The position numbers were made by a program, and so were the translations under genes. From the NCBI GenBank assembly GCA_030278955.1, contig JAOANR010000010.1:17762444-17826443 (forward strand): a stretch of DNA of 64,000 nt, given 5' to 3'. How positions within the stretch are numbered: position 1 is the first letter of the stretch; each line of letters starts with the position of its first letter. A model generated the notes under the pieces. That model did not search any database. It saw only the letters and a program-made list of their open reading frames with translations, and was not told the DNA's origin. Source of the DNA: Hygrophila difformis. Its lineage: Eukaryota > Streptophyta > Magnoliopsida > Lamiales > Acanthaceae. Of the stretch, positions 21,761 through 33,604 are shown in pieces.

Positions 21761-23398
21761 CCTTACTCACCCAATTTGTTCCTATATTAATGGAGTAGTT
21801 TTTACTTACTTTAAGTCAATTCCTGCTGGGCAACGATTATATTGACATGCCCCATATCGGAAAGATTGTGAGATTCTCTTGCCTATATATATGGGCAACT
21901 TCATTCATTATCAATTGATTTTGATTTGAATATCTGTCTAAAAACTTAACAGATTATAGATGCACTATATATGTCAATGATATCTTATAATGCATCTCTA
22001 ATTCAACAATACATGCACCAAAAAGAAAACAAAAAGTCCCATAATTATGCTTGATTTCTCAAATTATTCCATAAAAAATTTGATTAATAGATTTTTTATT
22101 GGATGGTTTGGGAAATCAAACATAATTATATGATTATTTGGGTTTTTTCCCCCAAAAAAATATTGATAACCAGAAAAAATATAACGACATATTTAACTTG
22201 GCAGTTTAGCCAAACATGCAAATATTTGCTGTGTAATAGCTATAGTAGGCCGCAAGCCAAAGTACATGATTATGCCATCAATTTAAATGTATTGAAAGGA
22301 ACCAAACATATATGTAAATCACCGAAACAGACAGCGAACAACATTCTTGATATATTGGAATTAAGAGCCATAAAAATAGCAAACATCCTAACGCTGGTTT
22401 GCAAGGCGGGGGAGTGCTCGACTCTGCTTCATGGTAAGGGTATTCCGCAGCACCAACCTTGTTTGGCCGTGGACCACTCTTTTTTGGGATCTTGGTTTTT
22501 TTGTTAGGAGGTGCTCTGCCGCACCAACGTGAACCTTGTTAGGCTGGAAAGAAGCATATGCACTTATGGCTTCCCCGCGTAGGGTAAGAAAGACTTGCGC
22601 GATGTGGAGTATGCCAGTATGGTGAATAGCAAGATGAATCCTTGGTCACATAGCCCATCTTGTCCTCCACTGAATGTATTCTGTTCTGACATCACATGAC
22701 AATACAAATACAGATATAGTATTACAAAACAACATATATACAAACATGCAAGGTTGCCAACTCCCTCTACAGACTATAATAACTCATTTCGATTCAATCA
22801 CAAGTATACTAATCTCTTCAAACCTCCAACATTTTTCTTTCTTTTGGACATTGTTGTGCATTAAAGCTGATGTGTATAAGATGCAACTCGAAGATATATA
22901 ATCACACAACATAGCAACTCATCTATGATCTATATTCTATGGTCTATAGAGAAGCATGAAATCACACATACAAACTTACTAAGTTTTTCATTAGTGGCAA
23001 AACCAGAATTTCTTTTAAGGGAGAACCTATTTTTATTATATAATACTGTAGTTTATCCGGTAGTAAGAACAATGGCGAACACAAAACGTCGGGGTCGGGG
23101 CATGGATAGAGCAAATTATAAGAAGTGAATTAATTAGTTTTATTCAACATTTATATAATAATAAAAATGAAATTTGTATTAAAATTGACAACTATTATAA
23201 ATGCTTGCAATGCAACTTTTATCTCCAATTCACCAAGCCATATTTTAAAATCACTACAACATTTTCTTATTTTTATAAAATATAATTTTTTACTTTAACA
23301 TCTAAAAATAAAAAAATAAATAATAATAATGATATAAAATTTTAATAATTATATCAATTTTAAAAATCACAAATATATTATTAAATGAATTTCAACAG
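21761..23398. other. Intergenic stretch, no gene recognised
   Basis: Mostly AT-rich. A less AT-rich patch at 22380-22640 (GCACCAACC words) is not recognised. The open frame at 22103-22507 has no protein-like features. Nothing else is supportable. Confidence 0.45.
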
Positions 23399-23600
23399 GG
23401 GATGAAGACTTGGCTTAGTGGTCAAGTCCCCTGACTCTCAACCTTTACGTTGGGGGGGGGGGGGGGGTAATTCTCCAGCCCGGCCCCCTATATCCCTTCC
23501 CTCCCTTTTGTTCATTTGTAATTTGTGTGTCATGGACTTCCACTACCCATTTCATAGCATGTATAAACTGTTTAGCAAAAAGACATATGAATCTGAACAA
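23399..23600 (+). mobile_element. tRNA-derived SINE-like head
   Basis: TGGCTTAGTGG at 23411-23421 fits the pol III A box (TRGCNNAGYNGG). It is followed by CAAGTCCCCTGACTCTCAACC, the usual layout of plant tRNA-derived SINE heads. Where the B box should follow there is a G16 run (23452-23467). The downstream CCGGCCCCC...CCTTTTG part would be the body; the end is not defined. Confidence 0.4.
23452..23467 (+). repeat. G16 homopolymer
   Basis: Sixteen consecutive G in the position where the SINE-like head should carry its B box. Confidence 0.8.
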
Positions 23601-24202
23601 TATAGCATTATATAATTCACTATTGAAATAACATATTATTTTTAGGAACAATACCATATATTGCTACAGTGGGATCCTTGCCCGACTTGCGCTTCCTTGC
23701 CTCGCTATCTCAATCTGCCTCTTCATCATCCTCGTCTCAGATTCATGCCATTCTTGCGGTCCTCTCTCGCTCTTCTACGTCTCTTCCCTTCAAACCCCGA
23801 ATTCCACATGCGTTCCCAGAAATTGATTCCCTCTTCGTCGTCGTTCTGCCTTCTCGCTTTGCAGGATACGACTATTGATTTTTTGGGAGGGCTTGTCGCG
23901 GCTTGGAGGATGAGGAGGCAGCCATGATTGGAGCTTCTGGTAGATAGAGGAGAGGGTTCGATATCTATAAGTGAGAATTGTGAGGTCCTATTTCTATTCC
24001 ATTTCCTCTCTATTTCTTTTCCCCCAAATTTTCTTCTTTCCCCGTGAGATGATGGCAGTGGCTGGGGAGGGGGATGCCAGGCGAAGCTCATCGGCCATCC
24101 CGTCACGGTGGGGAGCTCTTTGGCCATTCCGTCAACCACCAGTCCTCGGTCTTATGCGCCACCGTCGCCTTCTTCTCCTTGTCCCCCAAACCTATTCCTC
24201 AT
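23601..24202. other. Pyrimidine-rich stretch, no gene recognised
   Basis: CT-rich sequence like a 5' leader or low-complexity coding DNA. Frames at 23661-23927, 23726-24139 (minus) and 23971-24243 are open but overlap one another, and I do not recognise any of them. The Tork-like element is inserted at its end. Confidence 0.4.
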
Positions 24203-24695
24203 TGATAGAGTTATGCCTTAATTCTTTGTATTGGAGATCTTAAGCAATGAATTTTCAGAATGGGAGAAGCCCCTTAATCATGAACATGATGCCGATTATT
24301 GAAAGTATGAAATTTTCAGAAAGGGAGATCTGTCTTAGTCATGGTCATGATGCTGGAGCAGTTTTTTTGTTTTTGTTTTTGTTTTTTTTTTCATTTTAGT
24401 GCGTGGTTTTCATCCATTTTAGTTGCTGAAAATTGGCTTTTTCATCCCATATGAAAATTTCATCTTCTACACATTAGAATCCATTTTTTCTTCATCCATT
24501 GAGAGAATCATTCCATCTTATGAGAGTTTTGTGGATGTAATTGTACTCTCAATTTCGATTCTTAGTGGATTGCTTCGTCGTCCGTGGTTTTTTCCCATTC
24601 TTGGTTTCCACGTATATCTTATGTTGATTATATATTCTTGAATCTCTTTTATTATTCTTCAATTGTTTGTTTGGAAGATCCTTGATTCTCTAACA
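24203..24695 (+). repeat. 5' LTR of the Tork-like element
   Basis: Starts TGATAGAGTTATGCC and ends TCTCTAACA. Aligns with 29035-29441 but has extra segments in its middle. Confidence 0.8.
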
Positions 24696-24715
24696 AGTGG
24701 TATTAGAGCCAGGTT
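24696..24715 (+). other. Primer-binding site of the Tork-like element
   Basis: AGTGGTATTAGAGCCAGG directly after the LTR, a one-base variant of the initiator tRNA-Met site TGGTATCAGAGCC. Confidence 0.75.
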
Positions 24716-24736
24716 CTACAATTCAAGACGTTGATT

Positions 24737-27700
24737 GCGAAATTTGAGATCGAGAAATTTGATGGCAGGATTAATGAAAGTTCCAGATGAGGGCAATTCT
24801 AGTTCAAAATGGATTGAAGAAGGCTTTGGATGGAAAGAGTAAGAAGCCAGCCACTATGTCAGACGGCAATTAGGAAGATTTTGATGAAAAGACATTGACA
24901 ACCATTCAATTGATGCTGTCAAAGGAAGTTCTGCGTCAGGTTGCTCATGAGACAACTATGGCTGGATTGTGGAATAAATTGGAATCCCTATATATGATGA
25001 AGTCTCTTTTCAATAAACTCCGTTTGAAGGAACATCTTTATACCATTGTATGTCTGAAGGTACATCGATTCAATCTCATTTGGATGAATTTAATTAAATC
25101 TGTATGAATTTGAAGAATCTTGATGTGAAAATTGTTGATAAAGATAAAGCTATGAAATTGATTGTCTCATTATCTCTCTCAAATAGCCAGTTTAGAGAAA
25201 TCATGCTTTATGGAAATTCTGGTACTTTGTGTCTCTGTCTTTTGATGATGTTAGGTCAAATTTGTTGTCGAAAGAGAAATTTGATCATGACAGTCATGTT
25301 GATGATAAGGCAGAGGGTTTATTTGTTTGTGGGAGGAATTTTTAGAAAAATGTTGGAGATAGAAATTACGTTCTAAGTCAAGGATACAAAAGCCGAATGT
25401 AATTTGCAATTACTGCAAGAAGTCTGGGCATGTGATTGGTGATTGTTATAAGTTGAAGAATATGAAATAAAGAGAGGAAAAAGACAAGAAACCAGCCGAG
25501 GCAGATTTTATTCATTCTGATTCTGATTCAGGAAGGAGTACATTTTGTTAGTGACTTATGAAAAACGGTTACAAAATGAGTGGATAATAGATTTAGGCTG
25601 CACATTCCATATTTGTCCTAACAAGGATTGATTTGTATCATTAGAAGCTACCGATAATGGTACAGTTTTGATGGGAAATGATGCTCAATGTCGTATTATT
25701 GGCATTGGTTCTATCCAGATAAAAACTCATGATGGAAATATTCGTACTCTTACGAATGTGAGATATGTGCTTGATGTCATATTTCTCTTGGTACTTTTGA
25801 ATCTCTTGGATATATGTATTCTGCTGAAGGTGGATTTTTAAAAGTTTCTACATGTGCTCGGACTATTCTGAAAGCAAATCGTGTTGGGAGTCTTTATGTT
25901 TTGGAAGGCTCTATAGTGGCAAACAACTGCAGTGGTTGCATCACTCGTATATGGCACATGAGATTAGGCATATGATTGAAAAAGAATTAAAACTTCTCTG
26001 TTCAAAGGGATTTCTCAGTGATCAAGGGATCAATAAATTGTAATTCTGTGAGCATTGTGTCTTTGGAAAGCAGAAAAGTAAGCTTCTCTAGAGCTACTTA
26101 TCGCACGAGTAGTATTCTTGGTTATATACATTCAGATTTATGGGGACCTGACTTGGTACATATCTGGTCCACCTTTTATGCACAAATACAATTTTCAGGA
26201 TATGAATTTTGATTACTACAGGTTTCACTAAGTCTGGCTTTTATGTCACCTTGTACGGTGGTTTTTTATCTCCTTTTCTGCTTTGGTACTCGTTTTCCCT
26301 CTTATGGGTTTTTCCCATGTGAGGGTTTTAACGAGGCCAGCGCGGAGATTTTTGGGCCCTTGCCTGGCTATCTTTTTGGCTTTGGTCACTGGCCATCTTT
26401 CTTTACCACCGTGTATTTTGGTTTGTTGCCTCCTGTGGCTTTTCATCCTTTTATTTTCTCTGTTGGTTTTCATTTTTCCTTTCTCTTTTAGTAATAGTTT
26501 CATGCGTTGGTTATGGGGACTATCTAGAGTTCCATCTTTCACGGGGAAAAGATATATAATGACATTGATTGATGAATTTTCTCAAAAGATATATGTATAT
26601 TTCTTAAAGATCAAGAATGAAGCTTTGGATACTTTTAAGAAGTGAAAAGCCCTTGTTGAGAATAAAACCAAGAGAAAACTGAAAACAATTAAAACTAAAA
26701 GAGGTTTGGAGTTTTATAGCAAGGAATTCAACGAATTCTGCTCTTTGCATGGAATTTCGAGGCACTTCCCAGGAAGCCACAATAGAATGGTGTTGCGGAA
26801 CGAGTTAATAGAACTCTTTTGGAGAGAGCTCGTTTTATGGTTTCTAACACTGGACTATGGAATCGCCGAGGTTTATGGGCTGAAGCCATTTCAACAGCTT
26901 GCTATTTGATGAATCGATCACCACACTCGGTTCTTGACTTTAAAGGTCCAGAAGAAATTTGGACAGGTAATCTTGTTGATTATTCTATTCTTCGCGTTTT
27001 TGGTTGTCCAGCTTATGCATATATTAGTGATGATAAATTGGCACCTAGAGCTTTGAGGTGTATTTTTCTTGGTTATTCATATGAATCAAAAGGCTGTCGT
27101 TTATGGTGTACTGATGATAAGTTACAAAAGTTGATTTTGAGCAGAGATGTAACTCTTGATGAGAAATCTTTGTTATCTTCTCAAAAGAATGTTGTTAATA
27201 CTTCAGAGAGTTTAAGTGAACAACCTGGAACTAGTGAGAAGGTGGAGGTGGATATAATACCTCAAAAAGAAAATCAACAAACTGAAGAGTCTATTACCAC
27301 TGAACTTGCTTCAGTAGAGTGGGTCCTTCAATTTTCAGAGATCGTCCTAGGAGGAAAATTAAACCACCATCTACATATTCTGAGGAGTTTATACTGGCAG
27401 TCTGGCATATTCACTTTCTGTTGCACAAGAAATTAATGAAGTAGACGAACCCTACTCTGATGCTATTGCTTGTGCTGAGTCATCTAAGTGGATGGTGGAT
27501 ATGAATGAAAAAATGGAAAGTCTCCATAAAAATGTCATGTCGGATCTTGGTGAACTTACAAGTGGCATACATTCATCGCAATGTAAGTGGATCTTCAAGA
27601 AAAAAGAAGGCATTCAGGGGGTTGAAAAACCTCGATTTAAAGCACGATTGGTGGTTAAAGGATTTAGTCAGCGTGAAGGTGTTGATTGAGATATTTTCAC

Positions 27701-28950
27701 CTGTTGTAAGACATACATCAGTTCGTGTCTTATTTGGTTTTGTTGCTCAGTTTGATTTGGAGTTGGAGCAACTTGATGTCAAGACAACCTTTCTTCATGG
27801 AGAGCTTGAAGAAGAAATTTACATGCAGCAACTAGAAGGTTTTATTGTTCCTGGAAAGGAAAATTTGGTCTGTAAGATATAGAAGTCTCTTTATGGCTTA
27901 AAGCATGCGCTGAGGCATTGTTACAAAAGGTTTGACTCTTTCATCATCAAGCAGGGGTATTCTTGCAGTCAGTATGATGATTGCATTTATTTTCAGAAGT
28001 TTTCAGATAAATCTTTTATCTATTTACTGCTTTATGTTGATGACATGTTGATTGCCTCTCATGATGTCTTTGATTGCTAAATTGAAAGCTCAGTTAAGCA
28101 GTGAGTTCAATATGAAAGAGTTGGGTGCAGGTTAGTAGATTCTTGGAATGGAAATTGTTCGAGATCGTAGTGCTGGTAAACTTTTTCTTTCTCAAAAGTC
28201 ATATGTAGAAAAGGTTCTTAAACATTTCAGCATAAAAGAACGTAAGTATATTTCCAGTCCTTTAGATGCACATTTGAAATTATCTGGAGATGATTACCCT
28301 AATTCAGATGATGAGATAAATTATATGGAAAATGTTCTTTATTCAAGTGTTGTTGGTCTGTACTAGACCAGATTGTACAGATTTGCCGTTATATGCATAA
28401 TCCAGGGAACGCTCATTGGAACGCTGTTAAGTGGATATTGCGATATTTGAAAGGTTCATCACATCTTGGTTTAGTCTTTGACTGAAACAAGTCTGATTTT
28501 ATTGTGTGAATGGTTTCGTGGATTCTGATTATGGTGTTGATCTGGATAGAAGAAAGTCTCCTTCTGGTTATTTATTTACTCTTTTTAGATGTGCTATTAG
28601 TTGGAAGGCGTCACTTCAATCAGTTGTAGCTTTGTCTACAACAAAAGCTAAATATGTAGCAGCCACAGAAGGTGTCAAAGAGGCTATTTGGATTCGTGGT
28701 TTGGTCTTTGAACTTGGTGTTGCACAAGTTCTTACTGTATTCTGTGATAGCCAAAGTGCTATCAATCTTTCCAAGAACAATCGTTATCATGAGAAGACCA
28801 AACATATTGCCATCAAGCACCACTTTATTCGTGATATTCTTACAGCTGGAGAAATTCAAGTAAGCAAAGTTCACACTTCAGATAGTCCAAGAGACACGTT
28901 AACTAAACCAGTTTTCCTGCCAAGTTTCAACATTGCTTGGACTTGGTAAG
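24737..28950 (+). pseudogene. Tork-like copia gag-pol, broken
   Basis: Gag begins near KFEIEKFDG (24737) and continues through the W.KLE.LYM.KSL region (about 24970-25015). The nucleocapsid zinc knuckle CNYCKKSGHVIGDC lies at 25405-25450. The protease motif at ~25590 reads DLG where DSG is expected. A GAG-pre-integrase HMRLG segment follows near 25955. The integrase core is split by a 363-bp insert at 26148-26510, then resumes. RT carries the copia signature YVDDM near 28040. RNase H runs 28506-28950 (VDSDYG, LSTTKAKYVA). Numerous stops and frameshifts are present. Lineage (Tork/TNT1-like) is from general resemblance. Confidence 0.8.
26138..26520 (+). mobile_element. 363-bp insert with 10-bp direct repeats in integrase
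   Basis: TTATGGGGAC occurs at 26138-26147 and 26511-26520, exactly flanking 26148-26510 and splitting the copia integrase between two adjacent conserved blocks. The insert has no inverted termini. It contains a GGTTTTAACGAGGCC phrase of the type seen near LTR-element and LINE 3' ends. Identity is unknown; a short retroposed fragment is the best guess. Confidence 0.6.
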
Positions 28951-29021
28951 TTTGAGTTGGTTTTGAAGGCCCTTTAGGGCATTTATGACAAACAGATTTT
29001 TTATTGATGGATTGAATTTCG

Positions 29022-29034
29022 ACAAGGTGGAGAT
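29022..29034 (+). other. Polypurine tract of the Tork-like element
   Basis: ACAAGGTGGAGAT immediately before the TGTTAG start of the 3' LTR. Confidence 0.65.
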
Positions 29035-29441
29035 TGTTAGAATTATGCCTCAGTTCTTTGTATTGGATATTTTAAGCAATGAATTTTCAGAATGGGAGAA
29101 GCCCCTTAATGATGACCATGATGCCGAGTATTGAAAGTATTGAAATTTTCAGAAAGTGAGATCTGTCTTAGTCATGGGCATGACTGAAGAAGCTGCTGTT
29201 GGCTGGAGCAGTTTTTGTTTCTTTAAGTGGGTGGTTTTCATCCATTTTAGTGGCTTAAAATTGGCTTTTTCATTCCATTTTCTCCACATTAGAATCCATC
29301 TCTCCATATTCATAGTGGATTTCTTCGTGGTCCGTGATTTTTCCCGTTTTGGGTTTCCAAGTATATATTTTTTTTTTTACATTCTTGAATCTCTTTTATT
29401 CTTCAATTGTTTGTTTTTGGAAGATTCTTAATTCCCTAACA
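29035..29441 (+). repeat. 3' LTR of the Tork-like element
   Basis: TGTTAGAATTATGCC...CCCTAACA, 407 bp, matching 24203-24695 with internal deletions. Confidence 0.8.
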
Positions 29442-30095
29442 TTCAATCTCTAAAAAACAAGTTGCCCCATATCCGCCCCCGTTTTCCTTTGTCTCCTTCG
29501 TTGCCCACTACGCCTTCAGCCTCCTCATGAAAGAGTTAACCTTGAAACTTGAATATAATGCCCTAATTCTCAGCCCAAACCCTCTCACCATGCAGTTGCT
29601 CTGCGCACCATCTACAGTCGCCATTGCTGTCACGCTAGCCACCGCTGTTCGTCGCCTCTGATGTAGGAAGTTACTGTAGAAGGTGCACCGCTCCTCCATT
29701 GATGTCCTTATCTCATTTTCCTCTCGCGGAAACTCACCAATCCAACACTTCTCTTATGAAGTTCGGGTTTCATTGTAGCTAAGGTCCTGTCAGCGATTTC
29801 ATTAAGTATGAAGCTTTCTCGATTTTATTGTATTGTGATTCTTGTATATCTTTTTTGGGCATTTGAATTTTATATGATGAATTTTGTTCTGCAAGCTCTT
29901 TTTCCATTTTGAGTTTTACCTGTGAGGCTTTTAGCATTTGATACATTCCTGAATTTTGTTTCTGCTGGCGTCGGCGCCTGTGTCTATCTGCAACTCACTA
30001 GGCGGCTTACCTGGAGCCAACCGCGATGTCGTTGCATCTCTTGTGTTGAATCGTGAGCATCCTACTCAAATAATATTATAATATTAATATTTTTT
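29442..30095. other. Intergenic stretch, no gene recognised
   Basis: Moderately CT-rich at first (to about 29760), then AT-rich. No frame or RNA gene could be supported. Confidence 0.45.
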
Positions 30096-30104
30096 AAAAA
30101 ATTA

Positions 30105-30996
30105 GAGCAATTTCCAAAAATTGTACCTAAACTATTTCAAAATTTTCAAGTATATACCTAAACTTTTTTCTTGGAAAAAAAAATAGACCTCAACTTTTAA
30201 TTTCTAAAAAAGCTACACTTTTTAGTTTTCAAAAATATCTTTTAGACATCATTACTTTTGGAATACACCATTTTGGGTTCTAATACTTTTTCAACATTTT
30301 AATTAATCCTTAAAGTTCCATGCATACATTTAATATTTGATATAGCATAATTTTTTATTTAAGAATATTTAAATGTTAGTGATCCCAACCAATTTTTTTG
30401 CTACAGTGGTCCGGCCAAATTTTTTACCTATTTAATATTTAAATAATTAATTATCTCAAAATAAATATTATTCAAAAAATAAAAAATTACAAACAACGAT
30501 CATAGTTTTACCTATTTAATATTTATTTATCACTTTCCTTATTATCTTTTGTTTTTTCATTTTTAAATTAAATATCCATATCTAAATCCAAAGAAAATTA
30601 AACCCATAAGATATAAAAGAACCCTTAATTTTTTAATTTTTTATTTTTTAAATAAGGATTCAAACGTTCCAAAAAATTTAAAAATTCAAACCCAACAAAA
30701 ACTTAGAGAATGATAATTAATATGTTTTTCAGGTGTAGTACTAATTTTTAAGCAATTTTATGAAATCGAAGTATTAAATGTAAGGGCCTTTAAGTACAAA
30801 ATAAAATCTTTAAAATTTATTAGGGCCAAAATGTAGTATCCCAAAAGTAGAAAAGGTCTAAAAAGATATTTTTGAAAACCAAAAATGTAGTTTTTTCAGA
30901 AATTAAAAGTTCAGGTCTAATTTTTCCCAAAAATAAAGTTCAGGTATATGTATGAAAATTTTGGAAAAGTTGGGGTATATATTTTGGGAATTGCTC
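30105..30996. mobile_element. Mutator-type MITE with ~200-bp inverted repeats
   Basis: Termini GAGCAATTTCC... and the complement ...GGGAATTGCTC, with long imperfect inverted arms (about 30105-30310 and 30790-30996) holding the recurrent ACCTGAACTT/AACTTTTAATTTCT words. A perfect 9-bp duplication AAAAAATTA flanks it (30096-30104, 30997-31005), the Mutator target size. 892 bp, non-coding. Confidence 0.8.
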
Positions 30997-31005
30997 AAAA
31001 AATTA

Positions 31006-32529
31006 TGTACACAGTCAAATAATTTTAGTTGTAATCAATTACATCTTGTTATTTTATATATGAAGATTAGTCAAGATTTTATTATATTAATAGATAGATT
31101 TATTTTCTAAATATAGATATTGATAATGTGGAAGATGATTTGGAATTATTCAGCAATTACGTGTGAACTCAGTCTGTCTACGTACTTTAATAAGAGTTGT
31201 TGATCTAAAAATGAGCATATAATGACTGATTAATCCCTTAAAATTAAGAAGGATAAATTGAAATTAATAAAGGCAATAGAGTCTGCACAGACCAAAAATT
31301 ATTCAGGATTTATTATATAAATAGATTACAGAAATTTATGATTGAATTTACAGTCATTTCTCTTATCTACAGGGAAAAAGAATTTAAAAGCACCTTGTTC
31401 TCGGATTATATTTTGCATCCAATCCATAAAAGCACATATATATGATGATAGAAATTACAAGAAAAAAGTGTCGGCAAGAGGATGGAACCTTACTGAATCA
31501 AGCAAACAACATTGGCGCAGTGTTCAACGTCGATTCCAGGGCAGCGAGCAATCAACGTTTGAAGAGGAAGGCACGCACGACTCCAATGCACATGATGTTC
31601 GTAGGAGTCCTCGTCTCCGTCAATCTTCAACCACAGGCCTGAACAATTATTTCATGATGATTTCAGAATATGTTCTTATCATTTCAAGCTGTTTTCTTAT
31701 TAATTATTTATTATTGAATTGTGGGCCAGTACAGAGCAGCACCAACCAACTTGCTGCCATCGTAAAGCAAATGAAGCCCATGTACGTGGAGACAATATGC
31801 TTGTTCAGTGCTCAACAAAATAAGGTCCTGTTGCAAGGACATTTTTTCCTGTGAATTTGCGAATACATGTTTTTTTTTTTATCCATGGAATTAGATTTGC
31901 TTGCATGATTATAATATGGGAAAGTGTACTGATTGCTCCCAGGTTACTTTTTGAAATTGTAACATGATAATTTTAAAGCTGGTTTAAACTCGATCAACCT
32001 AACTCGCATTATTTATTTCTTGAATTCATTTTTATTCATGGAGTGACTGAAAAGTTCCTGTCTAGCTTCTTTCATGATATTGCGTTATTTGATTTACATA
32101 CGTTATGCATCAATATTTCCCATTTGGCTGAATTGTGTTTTACTGATGCTTACTAAATGTTAACAACATTTTTATGCGTTTGTGTTGAAGAGTCTTAATA
32201 TAGTCTATTCTATTGGTCTTATATGATAGTAATACTAATTTTCCTTATTTAGTTGCTGCTTTCTTTAGTCCTACTGTATGCCAATTTGATGATGTTATTT
32301 AGGGACCTATAGTATGCTCTTGTTCTGGTCTCAAAGTTCAGATATCTTTGCTTTTTTGACTGGCAGTATTAGATGTTACTGTTTCATGCTTAGGGGCTTT
32401 GCTCTCTGATTGTGTGTTTTCCCTTTACCAACTGTATGATCAGTGCAAATAATACTTGTAATCTTAACTGAACAACTTATTTGCTTTTTAAGTTGGTCAG
32501 AAAGATTTGTTCTTTCCCAACAGTGCTAT
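31006..32529. other. Intergenic stretch with one unexplained open frame
   Basis: AT-rich. The frame at 31342-31854 (plus) includes a hydrophilic stretch with RRSPRLRQ at about 31590-31620, the most coding-like patch here (about 31470-31640). I do not recognise it, and its start and surrounding sequence are low complexity. It could be a lone exon of a host gene. No RNA gene was seen. Confidence 0.35.
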
Positions 32530-32633
32530 TACCGCAAGCCATATCTATTATCTTTGCAAATAGTTATTACAAGCTTAGCAAAAAAAAGGGATTTTCTTTA
32601 TGGACGTCCAAATTTAATTGTTTGCATTACCTG
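32530..32633 (+). repeat. Local duplicate segment, copy 1
   Basis: ACCGCAAGCCATATCTATTA through CTTAGCAAAAAAA, GATTTTCTTTAT and CATTACCTG aligns with 51463-51563 beyond the SIRE element. Before the insertion these were neighbouring imperfect tandem copies of ~110 bp. Confidence 0.6.
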
Positions 32634-33554
32634 TGTTGGGAACCAGTTTTGAGCAAATGTGTTCACAACCGATGTCTGAACTACTTTGTTGGACCAACTA
32701 CGACAACAGAAGACAAACTATGTAAAGGAAGAAGGGCTGGCGAATATACTCATGAAGATTCTCCAACAGCTAGCTGATCTCCTGCCCGGATCTCGCACAC
32801 GAAGTAAGGAAACTAGGATCTCCTAATCCGGGCAACTCCATCCCAAGGATCCGTGCAATTATGGTAAGAATATCTTACCTTGGAATGGAGGTGCGGTGGT
32901 TCTCTTCAAATAGGACGGCCAAGGGATGAACAAACAGGTGAACGACTCACTTTACACATCTTCTCCCTTGTGCAAGTGTAAGCATTGTGCTAAGAGAATC
33001 ACATTCCTTCCGAGTTCTTGATTTCATCATTTTGAAGGAAAACATACGATCAACACTTCCTCCAGTGGATTGATCGAAAGTGCTACTGTGAACTTGATTG
33101 AAGGCGACGGATTCAATCAAGGCTTTCGAGGAGTCGTCAAACTCAAGAGCTTAATTGAAAGATTCAAGAATGAGAGTCGCCAACAGGTTTCGACCAAGGG
33201 CAACTTGAAGGAGGAGCCTTCAAGGGATTGAAGCAAGGTCGGGAAGATCTTCACCAAGGCAGGGGGAGTGCCTTGGTCTGACAATTCAGTCTGCTTGGTG
33301 ATTGGAGTTGGGCGAAACAAATCACTATTGTTTAGATCGAGGATCAAGTCAAAACAATTAGTGAATCTCCTGGATTGGTATCCCACAAATGTAGGCTTGT
33401 GCCGAACTGGGTCAACAAACCTTGAGTTCTTTATTCTTACAGTTTATTTACTTTCCGCTGCATAATATCTTAAACTGTTTAACGTGTCCACGAAAGGTGT
33501 TTGAACTAGTTTTCAGGACTACTTAATTGGTTATCCACGCAAACGGACCTAACA
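32634..33554 (+). repeat. 5' LTR of SIRE element 1
   Basis: TGTTGGGAACCAG...GGACCTAACA, 921 bp; same length as the 3' LTR. Confidence 0.9.
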
Positions 33555-33556
33555 AT

Positions 33557-33569
33557 TGGTATCAGAGCC
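33557..33569 (+). other. Primer-binding site of SIRE element 1
   Basis: TGGTATCAGAGCC, the canonical initiator tRNA-Met complementary site, two bases after the LTR. Confidence 0.9.
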
Positions 33570-33604
33570 ACAAGCTTTGGAAAGCGAGATCCAGACGTAG
33601 AAGC

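Larger units (their letters stand above)
24203..29441 (+). mobile_element. Tork-like Ty1/copia retrotransposon, degraded
   Basis: Complete in outline: 5' LTR, Met-type primer site, gag-pol remnants in copia order (gag, PR, INT, RT, RNase H), polypurine tract and 3' LTR. No matching 5-bp TSD was found (CTCAT before, TTCAA after), so one end may be altered. The LTRs differ in length (493 and 407 bp) by internal deletions, and many stops and frameshifts break the coding part, so it is old. Confidence 0.85.

Noticed and set aside
22103..22507. 134-codon open frame
   Set aside because: No domain or codon pattern suggesting a gene; neighbouring sequence is intergenic.
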